Source: Diplonema japonicum (taxonomy: Eukaryota > Euglenozoa > Diplonemea > Diplonemida > Diplonemidae). Taken from it: a DNA stretch of 64,000 bases. Each line of letters begins with the position of its first letter. The first letter of the stretch is position 1. A program made the translations under genes and the position numbers. The notes under the pieces are model-generated. The model ran no database searches. It was not told the origin of the DNA and saw only the letters and a list, made by a program, of their open reading frames with translations. Below are positions 30,907 to 42,731 of the stretch, in pieces. The DNA lies in contig OZ025701.1 of NCBI GenBank assembly GCA_964019335.1, forward strand, positions 420,238 to 484,237, in the 5' to 3' direction.

Positions 30907-32910
30907 ACGTCATACCTCCACTGCCTGCTCTGTCTCCACGACACCCGTGTTGGTACGAACCGCAGCGTCCACTACTCTCAGGTACTGCTCAGTGGTGGTA
31001 TTTGTATGTGCCTTCCCTGGGCTCTTCTTCGCAAGCCTCTCTCCTGTGAAGTACGCCACCGCCGACGGTTCCCATTCCACGGCAGCTGACGTCACTGCGT
31101 AGCCTGCCACCACCTTGCTGGGCATGCTGTATGTCTCGCCCATGTCCTCCGCGATTTCCCTGTCCAGTTCCATCGGCGACAGCGTCGTAAGCACCTCAGT
31201 GTAGCACCTCCCCAGTCTCGGGTTGGTCGGTGCTAGGTGCCTGCCAAGGTTCGTCAGTCCCACTCGTTTGGCCAATGGGTGTGTCTTTGGTGTGAAGGCG
31301 AGTGTTAGTATGTCCAGTGCGATGTTCTGCATTTCCTCACTCTCCACATCCAGCAGTGCAGCCGCAAAGGTGACGACTGCCGCTTGTACTTCCCACTGGT
31401 CACTCTGTGCTATCTCTAGCACCCGCTCACAGTGTTTTTCCGCGCCCTTCCCCACCAGTCCCGCCAGGAGCAACACACCCGCTGCCCGTCCGCATCTGTC
31501 TGTCATCATCGTCCCTTCCACGCCCCTCGCCACCATGTATCTCAGTACCTCTTTATTCCCGCAGATGGAGTTGACATCCTTTTGCACCAATATGTTCGTG
31601 AGCACGATGCACGCCACCTCGTCTGTAACCCCTCTGGCATCCGTTAGTACATTTTGCAAGGTGTTGACCACCGACAGCACTTCCGCCTTCTCGTACGCCT
31701 TGAACCAGTGCAGCATGATGTCGATGAAAACGTCCCTCTGCAAGGCGGATCCGCCCTTCAGAGCAGGCACGCACTTGGGGAGGAAGTACTCCCGCCACGC
31801 TTCCCAGGCTACCTTGGAGTCTTTGTGGGTTGTGGCGTCACCGATGACGGAGAAGAGGACAGTCGCTTGGCGGGTATTGTCGGAGGCAGGGACGAGGGGG
31901 TCAAAGAGGAAAGCGAGTGAGGCGGTGAGGTGCATGAGCTCGAAGGGCTTGCGGTGTATCTGCTCAGCAAGGAGCTCGGCGGAGGAGAGAAGCGAAGTCC
32001 AGACAGACTGCGTGACATCAGCAGGGAGGTCACGGATGTTACTGCCGAACCATGTGAGGTAGTTCTTGGTGGCGTTGGGTGGGAAGGTAGCAGTCACAGA
32101 CATCCCCGACAGCACTTCTCGCACTGTCTTCGACGTGATGCTCTTTAGAGAGACGTCTATGGTCCCCGTCACGGAACCCTCGTCGATTTGACTGCTCTGC
32201 TTGGAGTCCATGCCAGCCTCCCGCATCCCGTAGTTCCCACGCAGGGCAACGGAGGCGTCGATGGTTTTCACCTTGACCTCCTTGAAACTGATGGTAGTGT
32301 TGGGTGATGTGTCGTCGGCAGCGTCAGGGGGTTTCATGGCTGTCATTTTCTGCGGGGGTTTGGCCTTAAACCTGGTCGGGTCTTCCACCTTCTCCTTTTG
32401 GGTATCTTCCGCATGTGTTTTGAGCATTTGATGAGCCCGCTCCTCCTTCTTCCTCAGGTCGACATCGCCTATGATGGTGTCGATGCCAGAAGGCGTTGTG
32501 TTTTCACGTAGTAGGGCGGTGGCGGTTGCCTTCCTGAACGGGGGGACCTTGGTCTCGGGTGCGTCGATGGGGGGAAGGTGCTGGAGCTTCCTCGATGTGA
32601 GGAACTCGTACAGCGAGCCGACGAACGAAATGGCGACGCCCTCCTTCGACAGGATGATGCCGTCTACGACGTCCTTCCCCACGTTCATCCCCTTCGTGTC
32701 CAGTATCTTCTTCAATGTTTCCCAATTATCTCTTTTCTTCGTAACCGCCGTTCCTGTGTCGATCGAGTGCATCGGGACACCCTTCCAGTAACGCGACAGG
32801 ATCTCCGCAATCAAGAACCCGTTGCTAAAATCCCTCCGCGGGTTCTTCAGGGAGTACGACAGGTCCAATGACTGCACCCATTTCAGCACCTCCCTCGGTA
32901 GCCCGCTCAT
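30590..32910 (-). CDS. SPATA4/SPEF-type calponin-homology (DUF1042) protein
   Basis: A probable cilium-associated microtubule protein. Residues 1-105 match the CH-type domain of SPATA4 and SPEF proteins (REVLKWVQSLDLSYSLKNPRRDFSNGF, KRDNWETLKKIL). A charged linker and about 400 residues of alpha-solenoid helices follow. Exon 1 is 32910-30916. A 54-bp intron 30915-30862 (GTATGA, containing an AAC microsatellite, ending CATAG) would bypass the TGA at 30910. The second exon is 30861-30700, and a final exon 30655-30590 (ELIEAARSWFTSVDF) follows a short intron ending ACAG. The donor of that last intron is ambiguous: GTGTGT gives 44 bp, GTAGTG gives 29 bp. The total is about 740 residues if both introns are real. 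ATG 32910 directly follows CCTTCAAG. Confidence 0.75.
30872..30906. repeat. (AAC)n/(TTG)n microsatellite inside a putative intron
   Basis: About eleven trinucleotide units sit inside the proposed first intron of the SPATA4-like gene. Confidence 0.85.
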
Positions 32911-33593
32911 CTTGAAGGGGGAGTGCTGTGTATATGGTGAGGTGGTTTTGGAAAAGGAAACGGGTGGGGGGGAAGAATTGTTTTTTATATATATATTTTT
33001 TTTTATTTCATTCTTCAGAAATTACTTCACGCACTGGGGGGCCCATTACTTCACGCTAAATCTCATTACTTCACGGTGAAATAATGGCCTGTTTTCCGTG
33101 AAGTAATAGGGGGTTTCCGTTAAATAATATGCCTCGGTAGGCCAATTTTTGCCTCGGTTCGGTTCCCAGTGGGGCTACTTTTTCCTCTCAGTTTGCTATT
33201 TCCCCCCAGGTTCAGCTCAATTGGCCAACTTTTGCCTCGGCTCAGTTCCAAGTTGGACTACTTTTTCCTCCCAATTTGCCCACTTTTGGCTAGGCCTTGT
33301 TCCCAGTTTCTGTGGGTAACTCTTCTGTGGGTAAGGGTAACTTAGTCAGCTTACCCAAGCTCCCCAAAAGACTTCAAAATACCGAAGCAGCAGAAAAAAA
33401 GGAGCCAGCGGCCGCGCTAGGTATGGGAAGGCCTGATTAGAGATGGTGACAGTGGCAATGCCAGCGACAGCGGCAGCTCTTAGTCAACAAAAGGAGGAAA
33501 AACAACTTGTATTGTAACCTTTGTAACCCCTCTCTTGTTGTACCCCTTGTCACCCTGTTGTGCCCCTTGTGGTGAAGTAATTTCAGAGTGTCG
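32911..33593. other. Intergenic repeat region with ATTACTTCAC motifs
   Basis: ATTACTTCAC occurs at 33021, 33045 and 33065, and its complement at 33098 and 33572. A diverged tandem pair (about 33140-33205 and 33223-33290) shares GGCCAA-TTTTGCCTCGG and CTACTTTTTCCTC segments about 83 bp apart. The segment is probably part of a repeat element that includes the adjoining fold-back. No coding sequence is recognised. Confidence 0.5.
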
Positions 33594-33751
33594 TGAAATA
33601 AAACCACTTACCTACCGCCAAGTAATGCTTTACCGACCTCTCGGTTCCGCATTTTACCATCTCGGGCCCTGCAGGCCCTCGACGGTAAAATGCGGAACCT
33701 CGAGGTAACGGTAAAGTCATTACTTGTTGGCAGTAAATAGCTATTATTTCA
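33594..33751. repeat. Long imperfect inverted repeat (fold-back)
   Basis: The 158-bp segment is symmetric about CCTGCAGG near 33672. A 16-bp perfect arm GGTTCCGCATTTTACC is matched by its complement across a short loop. Farther out, TTTACCG, AAGTAATG, a CTACCGCCAA/CTGCCAACAA block and TGAAATA also pair imperfectly. The outer end overlaps the stop codon of the ADAT2 gene at 33749. It could be a fold-back transposon or MITE. Confidence 0.7.
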
Positions 33752-34249
33752 AGGTTGAAGTTTTTTCCTCCGTTTCGCTTCGGGGCAGTTGGTGTTTTCG
33801 GTTTCGTAAAAACTTCGGAGTAGGGCTACCGCCCTGTCCCTTTGATGTCCCTCGGACGTGGCTAGAGTGTAGTAAGGGTTCTCCTTGTTGATATCTAGGA
33901 CACCACCGCATCCCCCGAAGCGATCGTTGCTGCAGCCGTAGTAAGCGGTTTTCACTTTGTTGTAGATAAGTGCCGGTGTGCACATAACGCAAGGTTCAAC
34001 TGTAACGTACAAATCGCTGCCCTCTAGTATTGTCTGGGCTGTGTCTGGGGAGGCCCTCCGCAGGGCCTCCATGGCCACCACCTCAGCGTGCGCACACCCG
34101 TTGAACTCGATGTTTGTCCTGTTTCTGCCTCTCGCCACCACTTTTCCCTCCTTCACGAACACACACCCGATTGGCACCTCCTCTTCTTCCTTCGCAAGCT
34201 CCGCTTCTTGGAATGCTTGCTCCATGTACTCTTCTTTGTACCCACCCAT
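33749..34249 (-). CDS. ADAT2: tRNA adenosine deaminase, ADAT2/TadA-like
   Basis: A catalytic subunit for A-to-I conversion at tRNA position 34. The 166-residue protein has the zinc-dependent deaminase motifs HAEVVAME (His 54, Glu 56) and EPCVMCTPAL (Cys 87, Cys 90). The CSNDRFGGCGGVL segment is characteristic of ADAT2. In other eukaryotes it works with ADAT3, which is not in this window. ATG 34249 is the first Met after the low-complexity leader; the open frame upstream is only Phe/Lys runs. The stop lies within the end of the fold-back repeat, so the last residues may derive from it. Confidence 0.9.
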   Translation of the reverse strand: MGGYKEEYMEQAFQEAELAKEEEEVPIGCVFVKEGKVVARGRNRTNIEFNGCAHAEVVAMEALRRASPDTAQTILEGSDLYVTVEPCVMCTPALIYNKVKTAYYGCSNDRFGGCGGVLDINKENPYYTLATSEGHQRDRAVALLRSFYETENTNCPEAKRRKKLQP

Positions 34250-34637
34250 CCCAACCTCTCCTCTTTTCTTTTTTTTCTTCTTTTTTTTTTTTTTTAAAGT
34301 TTTTTTTTCCCTTGCTGAACAGAGAAAATTCATATCGTAGATGCGCCGCAAGAGAGGGAAGAAAAAAAATAAAAAGGGGAATAGCACTTTCAAAGAAAAA
34401 AAAAGAATAACTAACAGATATAAAGAAGAAAATATTCATCCCTGTGCCCAGTCGTGGAAACGATAGCACAATTGGAACTCTCGGTAAAAAAAACCCCCCC
34501 CGCACACCCCGTATGTTTTCTCTCTCATCACCCTTTTTTTTAAAAAGCAAACCGTACCGTAATGAAGAATGGGACGTGGAAGGGGGAGGAGAGGCACTTC
34601 TAAAGAAGTGTCCAATAGTTTCTAAAGACTAGGTCCA
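34250..34637. other. Intergenic
   Basis: A T/A-rich leader region of ADAT2 and the 3' flank of the next gene; no feature recognised. Confidence 0.5.
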
Positions 34638-37600
34638 CTAAGCTTTTACATTGCGGTAGGTGTAGTCGTAGGAAAGGCGCACTGCGATGGCTAACCGCTG
34701 CAAGATGACGATGCAGATGATGGTGACCAGCCATGCCGTGAGGCAGCAGGAGTAGAACACGAACCTGGTGTTGTGCTCAGACCACGTGAGGAACGAGCGC
34801 AGCCGTACGGAGATGCGTGCCGACAGCGACGTGTACTGCTGCTCTGTTTTCACTACAGGCTTGTAGTTATCCAGCTCTAGCTTGAAGATGTCCTCCACGA
34901 ACATGGTGTTTGAAAGGACCTGCCGCATTGTCCTCTCTACGTCCAATGCATGTGCCCAGTGCAGGAAGTCACTCCTTAGATTCACACCGAGGTTTCTGAT
35001 TTCGGACAAGTTCTGCATGAAGTACTCGTCGTACTCCTTGCTCAGTGTGAGGTACGCGCTCTTGTCGGAGATGATGTACGCCAAGTGGTTTGTGTGCATG
35101 ACGTGTGCTGACCTCGTGAGCTGCAGCCGCACCCACAGGTCGGACGGCATGTCAGCCGTCGTGGTCTTCCTCATTTCCTGCAGCAGCTGGTTTTGCGAGC
35201 AAGCGTTCCCACTCCACGCACACATAACGTCTCCGTAGCACGCCTGCTGGGCAGAGTGGCGGAAGCACCCCTTGCTGACAGCAGCACTGCCCGACACCAA
35301 GGGAGCATGCACCGTCGTGAAGGTGTACGCTCCTTCGTCCAACGGCATGAACGACAGGAAGCTTGCCTTCGACGTGTCTGCTGTCTCATTGCTGAACCTG
35401 AGCCCCACGGAAAGCAAATCTGTCACGTCTAGTGTGCACGAGGCGTCTTCGACCCTCCTCCACAGCACGTGGCCGCCCAGTGCCGACACATCGATGCCCT
35501 TAGTGATGTCGACCCTCTCTGTAGGGGGTGTGCAGTCCTGCTTGTATACAGTGTTCTGGTCATAGCTCACTTGGTAGTCGCACGTCTTGCCGATGGCTAT
35601 GCATTTGCAGAGATGCCCGTTGCTGATCATATTATTCCCACACATGGGGTTCACTGCCACTCTTGCACCACACTCCTCTTTTGATAGGTCCTTGGATATC
35701 TCGATGGCGAGGTCTGCGCTGCAGTAGCGCCCAGGCCCGTCCTCCTTCCATTTGCACACAGGCCCTTGGTTGTGAAGCCCTATCTGGTAAGGCTTGCTGA
35801 CCTCGAGTCGCAATAGCTCTGGTGAAAACCCTCCCGGCAGTGGTAAGAAGTACTCCAGTTGCTCTCCAGTGTTCCATGACGGGTGCTCCAAATCACTCAG
35901 TGGGCTATCCTGTCCCCTTAGAGGTGCCGTGCCTGTGTCAAGCCTTGCTGTTTGGTCAGGCCCATTTACATTGACAGTGACCATTGTTTCTTGATTCAAC
36001 GTGAGGTCGTAGTTCCCCAGCTGCGCCACGATGAGCGAGATGCTCAGTGTTCCTTGCGGTGCTAGTCTGAACTTGTTGGCAAATGCAGCCACCCACTCGC
36101 TCTCTTTTGTTAGAAACTTCTGCACGGCGCTGTTCCGTAGCAGCAGTCCTATGTCAAGCTGTGCAGCGAAGAACCCTGCATCTTTCTCAGAGTCGGGCAT
36201 CTTCAGCTGGTTTTTGAAAACAATGTTGTAACCTGTTGCAACAGTAAGTTGGACGGCTCTCGGTTCCCACTTGATGATGGGAGTCCCGCTGTGCGTGTGT
36301 AGGTTTAAAACATTCCTTTGCATACTTGTTGTATCTGTCGAGCGTTGCGGTGATGTGCACGGTCTCCCACCTCTCGCTGTAAGACGAGAGCCACTGCTCT
36401 CTCGTGTTGATAATGAGCTTCTCCTCCTCGTTGATGTAATTCATGAACTGCACGATAGCTGGGTTCGTGGAGCGTGCGATCATCAGCAACCGGAGGGTTT
36501 CGTACTCATGCGACCCGTGGCGGGTGTTATATGCCTGCCGTGCACTGGTCGTTCCTTCTGTGCTTTCGACAATTGAAGTCGTGCTAGTAGTAGCACTTTC
36601 AAAGTCGGCAGTGCTCTGTGCTCCAAGCAGATACTGTGCGTCTTCAATGGACTTCTGCCCCACGCGACGCAGATCCTGTGGTGGTGGTGGTACTGTTGCT
36701 GTGCAACATACTGTAAGATAAGTCTTCGTCTTCTCTGCTGTCTCCATGTAGGTCACGTCACCTGTTAGGACAAATGCAGACGAGTCCGACAGGAACTTGT
36801 TGAAGCCCAAGTGCCACGCATTGACGAGTTTCTGTTGTGTTGTGCATTCAACGTCCTGTGCCATACTGTTGCTTTTTGTATTCGCTCCAGCTTCTCGGTA
36901 CTTGTGCGCAGCTCATCGTACTGGCGCAGGGCCAACTGTTCGACCACAATGACTTCGATGACAAGGAGGACCATGATGCCTGTGAGCAGGATGGCCATGT
37001 CTTGCATTTCAACCCATGGATACGGGATGAGCGTGGCACCTTGGGGGCTTGTGTTGCACCTTGCTGTACTGAGATAGAGAACAACTGCACAAGTTACGAT
37101 CAGCCAGGTGACAACAATGATGACGGCTGCGATAATGGCCTGTCTGACGGCCTTGTCACGTGCCTCGTCGATGGTTGACGAGAGATGAACATGGCGGCTG
37201 GTGTGCTGCCTGGAGTAGATCTGCACAAACTGCATCTGCTCTGTCATTGTGGCAAAGAAATCTTTTAAAAGGATTTTTTTCGTGGTCTGTGTCAGCTCCC
37301 CTGTGAGGAGCGTCATCTCGCTGCTCTGCTGCATATTCCCGACACTAGCTGAAATCAGCGACTGCAGCACCTGATCCTGGTTCAGCGTCCCTTTGTTGAA
37401 CCTACTGAAGTCCCGCCTGTGCTGGTCGACGTTGGTCAGCACGTTGTCAACAGACTGCGTTAGTTTCGCGATGTCTAGCGTCGTCGTCTGCCCTAGCTCC
37501 TCTTTCTTTTTCTGCTCGGCTGTGACCTCTTCTAAGAATGTTTTCAGCTTCGTTGTGAACTTCAGCGACTGCGCAGCGTACTCCTTGTAGAAGTAGTCGA

Positions 37601-39629
37601 CGTCCTTCTCGATGACCTGCTCGCGGAAGAGCACCTCCAACGTGTAGAGGGAGTTCTCGAAGTCGTACAGCCGGGCCATCTTCGATGACTTGTCTGAGTC
37701 ACCATCATCGATGAGCTTCTGCCGTATGTCCTTGATCATGAGCCGGGCCATCTCCATCGCATCGTCAGGGGTGGCCTCCCAGGTGAGGAAGGACGCGTTG
37801 CCCTCCAGCACAGCTGTCGCGCGGTCGGACAGTGTGGGCACGAGGACGGCCTTCTTGAAGCTCTCCGTCTCAGCAACAATACTCCTGATCACAACAGGCA
37901 CGGGCGAGGAGGCAGGGTCCAGGACTAGGACGTCGTTGAGAAGATCGTCAAAGGCTTGCAGCAAGGTGTCCACATTCTGGGTTACCAGTGCGTAACTAGC
38001 GTGCCCCGTGGTGGGGTTCACGAGGTTCGATATCCACGACGACTGCACTTTGTGGAGCTGCATCTCAATCTCGCCCGCCTTGTGCGACACGGAGGTGCCG
38101 TACGCTAGCTTGTGGAAGGCCTCTTTGGAGTCGCCGATGCCGCGCATGGCCATCATGCCAGTGCCCACCATCATCACCAGACACAGCCCCACAGACAGGA
38201 CGGTGACGACAGGCAGGGGGTACGCAAGAGCTGTCCTTTCCGTATTCGAGGTCTTAGGGAGCATGACGCATGCCAGCAGCGCTGCCAAGAAGGCCACAGA
38301 GCAGTACCCCACCACAAGCACCGCACCGCGTTTCCACATATCCTTGACCACGCTTTCGTAGGGCTTGGTGGCGAAGTCCCGCTCCGTCATGAACGCCACA
38401 TGATACTTGAACTCCTCTTGTTCCCCGCGAACCGAGTCGTCGTAGGTGGACGACAGGAAGCCTTGCTTCTGGGTGTACAGGGTCACGTCGTGGGATGTGA
38501 GGGTGGCCCCTCCGTAGTTCACAAGCTGCGTGACGAGCGATGTCGTGCACTGGACGCCGCAGGCATGCCTCGGGGGGTGCAGGAGCCGTGCGTGGGACTC
38601 GTACCCCGTCAGGAAGAAGGAGGCCTCAGACGTCGGCGGTAGCGCAGCGTTAAATTCCTGCAGCCACCGCAGCAGGATGCCCTCGTACATGGCGTCCGAC
38701 CCCATGCCAGAGGTGCGCAGTGCCTGGTACGAGGCCAGCATGATGGAGGCGGTGTTGATGGTCTCACGCCGCTGCTGCTTGACGCCCTCTTCAAGGGACG
38801 CGGTGTAGGCGATGAGGACGAGGATGCCGACGAACCCGGACATCGCAACACCGCAGAGCCCCATCATCGGGAGGTACCCCATGCCCTCCTGCACCTTTTT
38901 CAACAGCACGGTGAGGGCAAAGCCTATGGTAACTACGAAGGTGTAGATGATGAGCCCACCGAACCACGTCTGGCTTTCCAATGTACCGGTGGAGCTGAGC
39001 GCCTCGTCTTTGTCTTGCTTGAGGATGAGCCCGATAGCTGTGCCCTTGATCATTCCGTACGAGTAGATGACCTCTGTGTTGGTGTAGTCGGTGGCAGTGA
39101 GCGTGCCGACTTCATGATTCTTTGACGCGAGGACAGCACTGCCGACAGCAGCGATGCGGTCGGTGTGGCACTTTGTTTGTTCACATGCTGACTGGAACTT
39201 CGGTTGGGTAAGGATGTGGATGTTGCAAGGAGGGGTGGCACACTCGACCCCAGTCACGAGCGCAACTTCAAAAGACTCGCTTAAGAACTCCCTGTTGAGG
39301 GACCCCGCCATGGAGATGAGCGCGGCCTCCTTATTACTGCTGTCCTGCATCACCCTGGCAGCGTTGTTGAAGAGAGAAGACACTGCAAGCAGTTGGATGT
39401 TCTTGTTGGCATTCGCACGGTCCACTGTTAGGTCGTAAATGTCGAGCCTGGCACGCACAGAGATGACAAGACAGCTCATCACTAAGGTAGAAATGACAAC
39501 ACCAACGAATAGTACCTTCCCGCAGTAACCATGGCTTAGCAGCACACCCTTGCTCTTGTCATACATGGCATTCTCGTGGATGATTGTTGAGGTCACTGTA
39601 CCCACGTCTTCGTTAGATGTTCGTGACAT
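34638..39629 (-). CDS. Giant polytopic membrane protein, unknown family
   Basis: I do not recognise this protein of about 1639 residues. The exons are 39629-36867, 36831-36326 and 36288-34638. The introns are 35 bp (36866-36832, GTATGG...ACAACAG, phase 0) and 37 bp (36325-36289, GTATGC...GCACAG, phase 2); together they connect three overlapping frames. TM1 is near residues 37-58, with two more near 224-244 and 256-278. Further pairs follow (around VLVVGYCSVAFLAALLACVML and VVTVLSVGLCLVMMVGTG, then AIIAAVIIVVTWLIVTCAVVLYL and AILLTGIMVLLVIEVIVV). A last one near the C-terminus is VFYSCCLTAWLVTIICIVIL. The large loops between TM pairs contain paired cysteines and look like cache-type sensor domains, which is only an inference. 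ATG 39629 lies three bases after CTTAAAG. Confidence 0.75.
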
Positions 39630-41704
39630 AGTCTTTAAGGGTTTTTTTTCGGGGGGGGTAAGAGGGGTGGGTAAAAATGGGGAAGAAGGGAAAAAAAAGA
39701 GAAAAAAAAAAAGGGCACTTTCACGGCAAAAAGAATAATGTAAAACAAACAAAAAAAGTAAAGGGGTAAAAAAAAAAAATGAGCCGGAAGGAGGGGGGTA
39801 AAAAAATGGGGGGGGGACCAAAGGAGGCTCTCATCTGACATGGTGGCCCACCAGCTTCCCTCTTCCGTCAGACAGAAGCAAACTTGAACTTGTGGAAGAA
39901 GGAAAATAAATTTGTTACCCCTCTTTTTTTTTTTCAATAAACTTTTTTTTTCCCCCCTTCTCTTCGTTTCTTTTCTCCCGTGAATTCTTTTTTCTTCTTC
40001 TTCTTCGGTACTCTTTTATTTCTGTCTTTTGTTTAATTTTTCTCGGTAAATTCTACTTTTTTTTGTGTTTTTTTTTTTCCTCTTAATTATTTTTTCTTCT
40101 TTTTTTTTGTTTTTTTTTTTTTTTTGTTTCTCCTGATCTTCCTCCTTGCTTCTTTTATTACAATTCGCTTTATTTTCTCTTCAGGGCGTCTCAACCAAGA
40201 ATAAGGCATCTAAGGAAAAGAATAAAAGGAAAGAAGGAAAGAAAGAGGAAGTATAAAAAAAAAAAGGAAAAAAAAATAAGAAAGAAGAGGAAATGAAAAT
40301 GAGGCAAGGGAATGGAAAAAAAAAAGGAGAGAAAGAGAGAGAAGAGAAGGGGAAGGGGCAGTTCAAGCAAAGGGCGGGACACACATGGAGAGATTCGCTA
40401 CTTCTTTTTTTTTTTTAAATGGTTTTGCTCAGTCTCGTTCCATTTCTCTTTCGCTTTTTCCTCCTATCTTGCTATCCAAGCGGTTTATCAGCCAAAATAA
40501 CAAGAAATTCAAAAAAAAAAAAGAAAAAAATAAATTGCCGTGTCAAAATTGATTTCATATTGACCCAATTATCTGGGGGGGGGAAGAAAAAAGAATAAGA
40601 TGTCATTGAAAAGATTGTGGTAGAATTATAACTTCCAAATATACCCCCCTTTTTTTTTCTTTTTTATTCCCTTGAGGGAAAAATTCCGTGAGCACGCAGG
40701 GCAACATTATACCTGACGTGACAAAGGAAACACACGACCAACTTTCGGGAGGGATGCTATGAATCTTTTTTTTTTTTTTTGGTTCTCCTTCTATTTCTTC
40801 TCTCAGGAAGAAGAGCCAAGAAAAAGAAAGGAACAAAAAAGAAAGAGAGGAGGGGGGGGGGGGGGGGTAAGGATAACTATACTGGGAATGTAAAAAGAAA
40901 AAAGAAGAAGAAAAAAAATGCGGCTTAGAGGAGTACACCAAACCCAAAGATAGCAAAGAAAAAAAAATAGGGAGGGGAAAATAAAAAAGAAAAGAAATAG
41001 AAACAAAGAGATAGAAAGAAACAAAGAGAGGGTGACTCCCCATTCTAAATCTCTTTCCATAATTTTTTTTTCTCAATTCTCTATTTCTATTCATACTTTT
41101 CTTTTCTTATATTGAACACAGTGGCTGCAACCGGTTAGAAAAAGATAAAGATATTAAAAGAATCTCCTCAGGAAAGTGAAGGTTTTTTTTTTTTTTTTTT
41201 TTTTCCTTTCCCGTTTCGGCATGAGATTCGCCGGTGGAAAAAGAAAAGAAAAGAAAAGAAAATGTCACATAAGTTTCTTAAGATGAACCACTCCTTTTCG
41301 TTTGCAGCTAAGGTTGAAGGGGGGGGGGGGGAAAGGAAAAAACTCACTCTGACAGGGAAGTGACAGCAACGATCCCATCAAAGAATAAGAAAGAAAAAAA
41401 AACACGAGGGAAAAAAAAGGACGAACGGAAGGGGGGGGGGGGGGGAAGGGAAATAATAATAATAATGTGACACGGGCAACATGTGAGAGACAGAAAAAAA
41501 AAAAGAAAAAAGAAGAAGAAAAAAAAGAGAGAGCGCAATAAAGCTCTCCTTCTTTTTTTTTCTTTTTTTTTTTTCTTCTTTTTTCTTCCAATGGAAATTT
41601 TTTCCTATAAAAAACTTTTTCTTTGGTTCGCGCAAAAAAAAAAAGGGGGGGAGAGGGGGTTAGCTAGAAGTAAGATGTTTCTTCTTCAATGTACACCGAT
41701 GGCC
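39630..41704. other. Intergenic, pyrimidine/purine homopolymers
   Basis: About 2 kb of T-, A- and G-rich low-complexity sequence. The open frames here are runs of Phe, Ser, Lys and Pro and I do not treat them as genes. Confidence 0.6.
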
Positions 41705-42580
41705 TCAGAAAACAGCCTGCGTCTGGTTGAAAGAGCCCATCACAGAAGACGGCAGAATGAAATCGACGGGGTCGTGCGTCTTAAAGAAATCCAGCTCTTT
41801 GGAAAAGCAGTACATAGACGTGGGTGTGGAACACCTGCTAGGTGAGGCCGATGAGCTTTCCGTGTAGCTTGTGAGCGAAGACGTATCGTCAGTGGCAGTG
41901 AGCTCATCGTCATCTTCGTCCTCGCACAGCAGCTCTGGCAAGAGATCGAGGTCGGCTTCTGAAAGGCTCTCGGAGAAGGCCTCGGACAGGACCCTTGGTG
42001 AGTCGGAAGTGCTTGCGCTTGTAGCAATGTCGTGGACAAGGTGATCGAACCCTAGAGACTGCGCCTTGAGCGGGTTCCACCCCAGTGGGATGTCACCGCC
42101 CTCACTGTCCTTCCCGAACAGCGAGAACTGCGACGGAACGACTTCCTCCTCGTCGATGACCTTCTCTGTGTCCATGTCCGAAAGGATCTCAATGGGCTGC
42201 AGCGGCTGGACGTGCATAGTGTGCTGCACCACCTCCACTTCAACCTCAGTCTTGAACACATCTGCAGAGCCCCTTGCGTCTGTCATCACAGCCAGTGCTG
42301 CCACGGCTGTCACGGCCGCAAGCGACCCCTTCTCTTGAGTGGGCTTCTCTTCCAGCTGCTCCTGCGGTGTGTCTTCGGTGTGCTTCTTGGTCCTGTTCCT
42401 CCTCCTCCTTCTGACGCCCTCGCGTGCTACGACCTCCACAACCTTCTTCACCTCTGCGTTGGTCACCTTCCCCTCGCGCAGGGCTCTCGTGGCGTACTTG
42501 AAGGCGACGTACGCACCAGTGCTGAACATGAGGAGGGCTACCATCACCATCATGTCGTACATGTTGTTGTAGCTGGCCAT
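41705..42580 (-). CDS. Hypothetical protein with N-terminal membrane anchor
   Basis: A 291-residue protein of unknown function. A single TM segment (MMVMVALLMFSTGAYVAF) lies near residues 10-27. It is followed by a basic patch (RRRRRNRTKKH) and a long acidic, Ser-rich region that is probably disordered. This topology suggests a membrane-anchored protein with its bulk in the cytosol. No enzyme motif is seen. ATG 42580 directly follows a candidate acceptor (CGTAAG), with another CACAG upstream. It lies 152 bp downstream of the nucleoside hydrolase start in genomic coordinates. Confidence 0.65.
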   Translation of the reverse strand: MASYNNMYDMMVMVALLMFSTGAYVAFKYATRALREGKVTNAEVKKVVEVVAREGVRRRRRNRTKKHTEDTPQEQLEEKPTQEKGSLAAVTAVAALAVMTDARGSADVFKTEVEVEVVQHTMHVQPLQPIEILSDMDTEKVIDEEEVVPSQFSLFGKDSEGGDIPLGWNPLKAQSLGFDHLVHDIATSASTSDSPRVLSEAFSESLSEADLDLLPELLCEDEDDDELTATDDTSSLTSYTESSSASPSRCSTPTSMYCFSKELDFFKTHDPVDFILPSSVMGSFNQTQAVF

Positions 42581-42731
42581 CTTACGTGTCGTGTTGTGTG
42601 TGCAATGCTGTGATGGTTGAACAGTAGGAGGAGGGGAGGGGGGGAAGGGGGAAGGGAGAAGGGGGTATGAACACTCTGCGTGTAAAAAGACATCGCAAGG
42701 CCAGCATGCAGGGTGCAGGGTGCAGAGAGGG

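Noticed and set aside
36187-36866. Apparent frameshifts between three overlapping minus-strand frames in the giant membrane gene
   Set aside because: A 35-bp and a 37-bp GT-AG intron with correct phase explain both shifts, in keeping with other introns here.
39640-41640. Several 80-160 codon frames rich in Phe, Ser, Lys and Pro
   Set aside because: Products of homopolymer tracts with no codon-like composition or start context.
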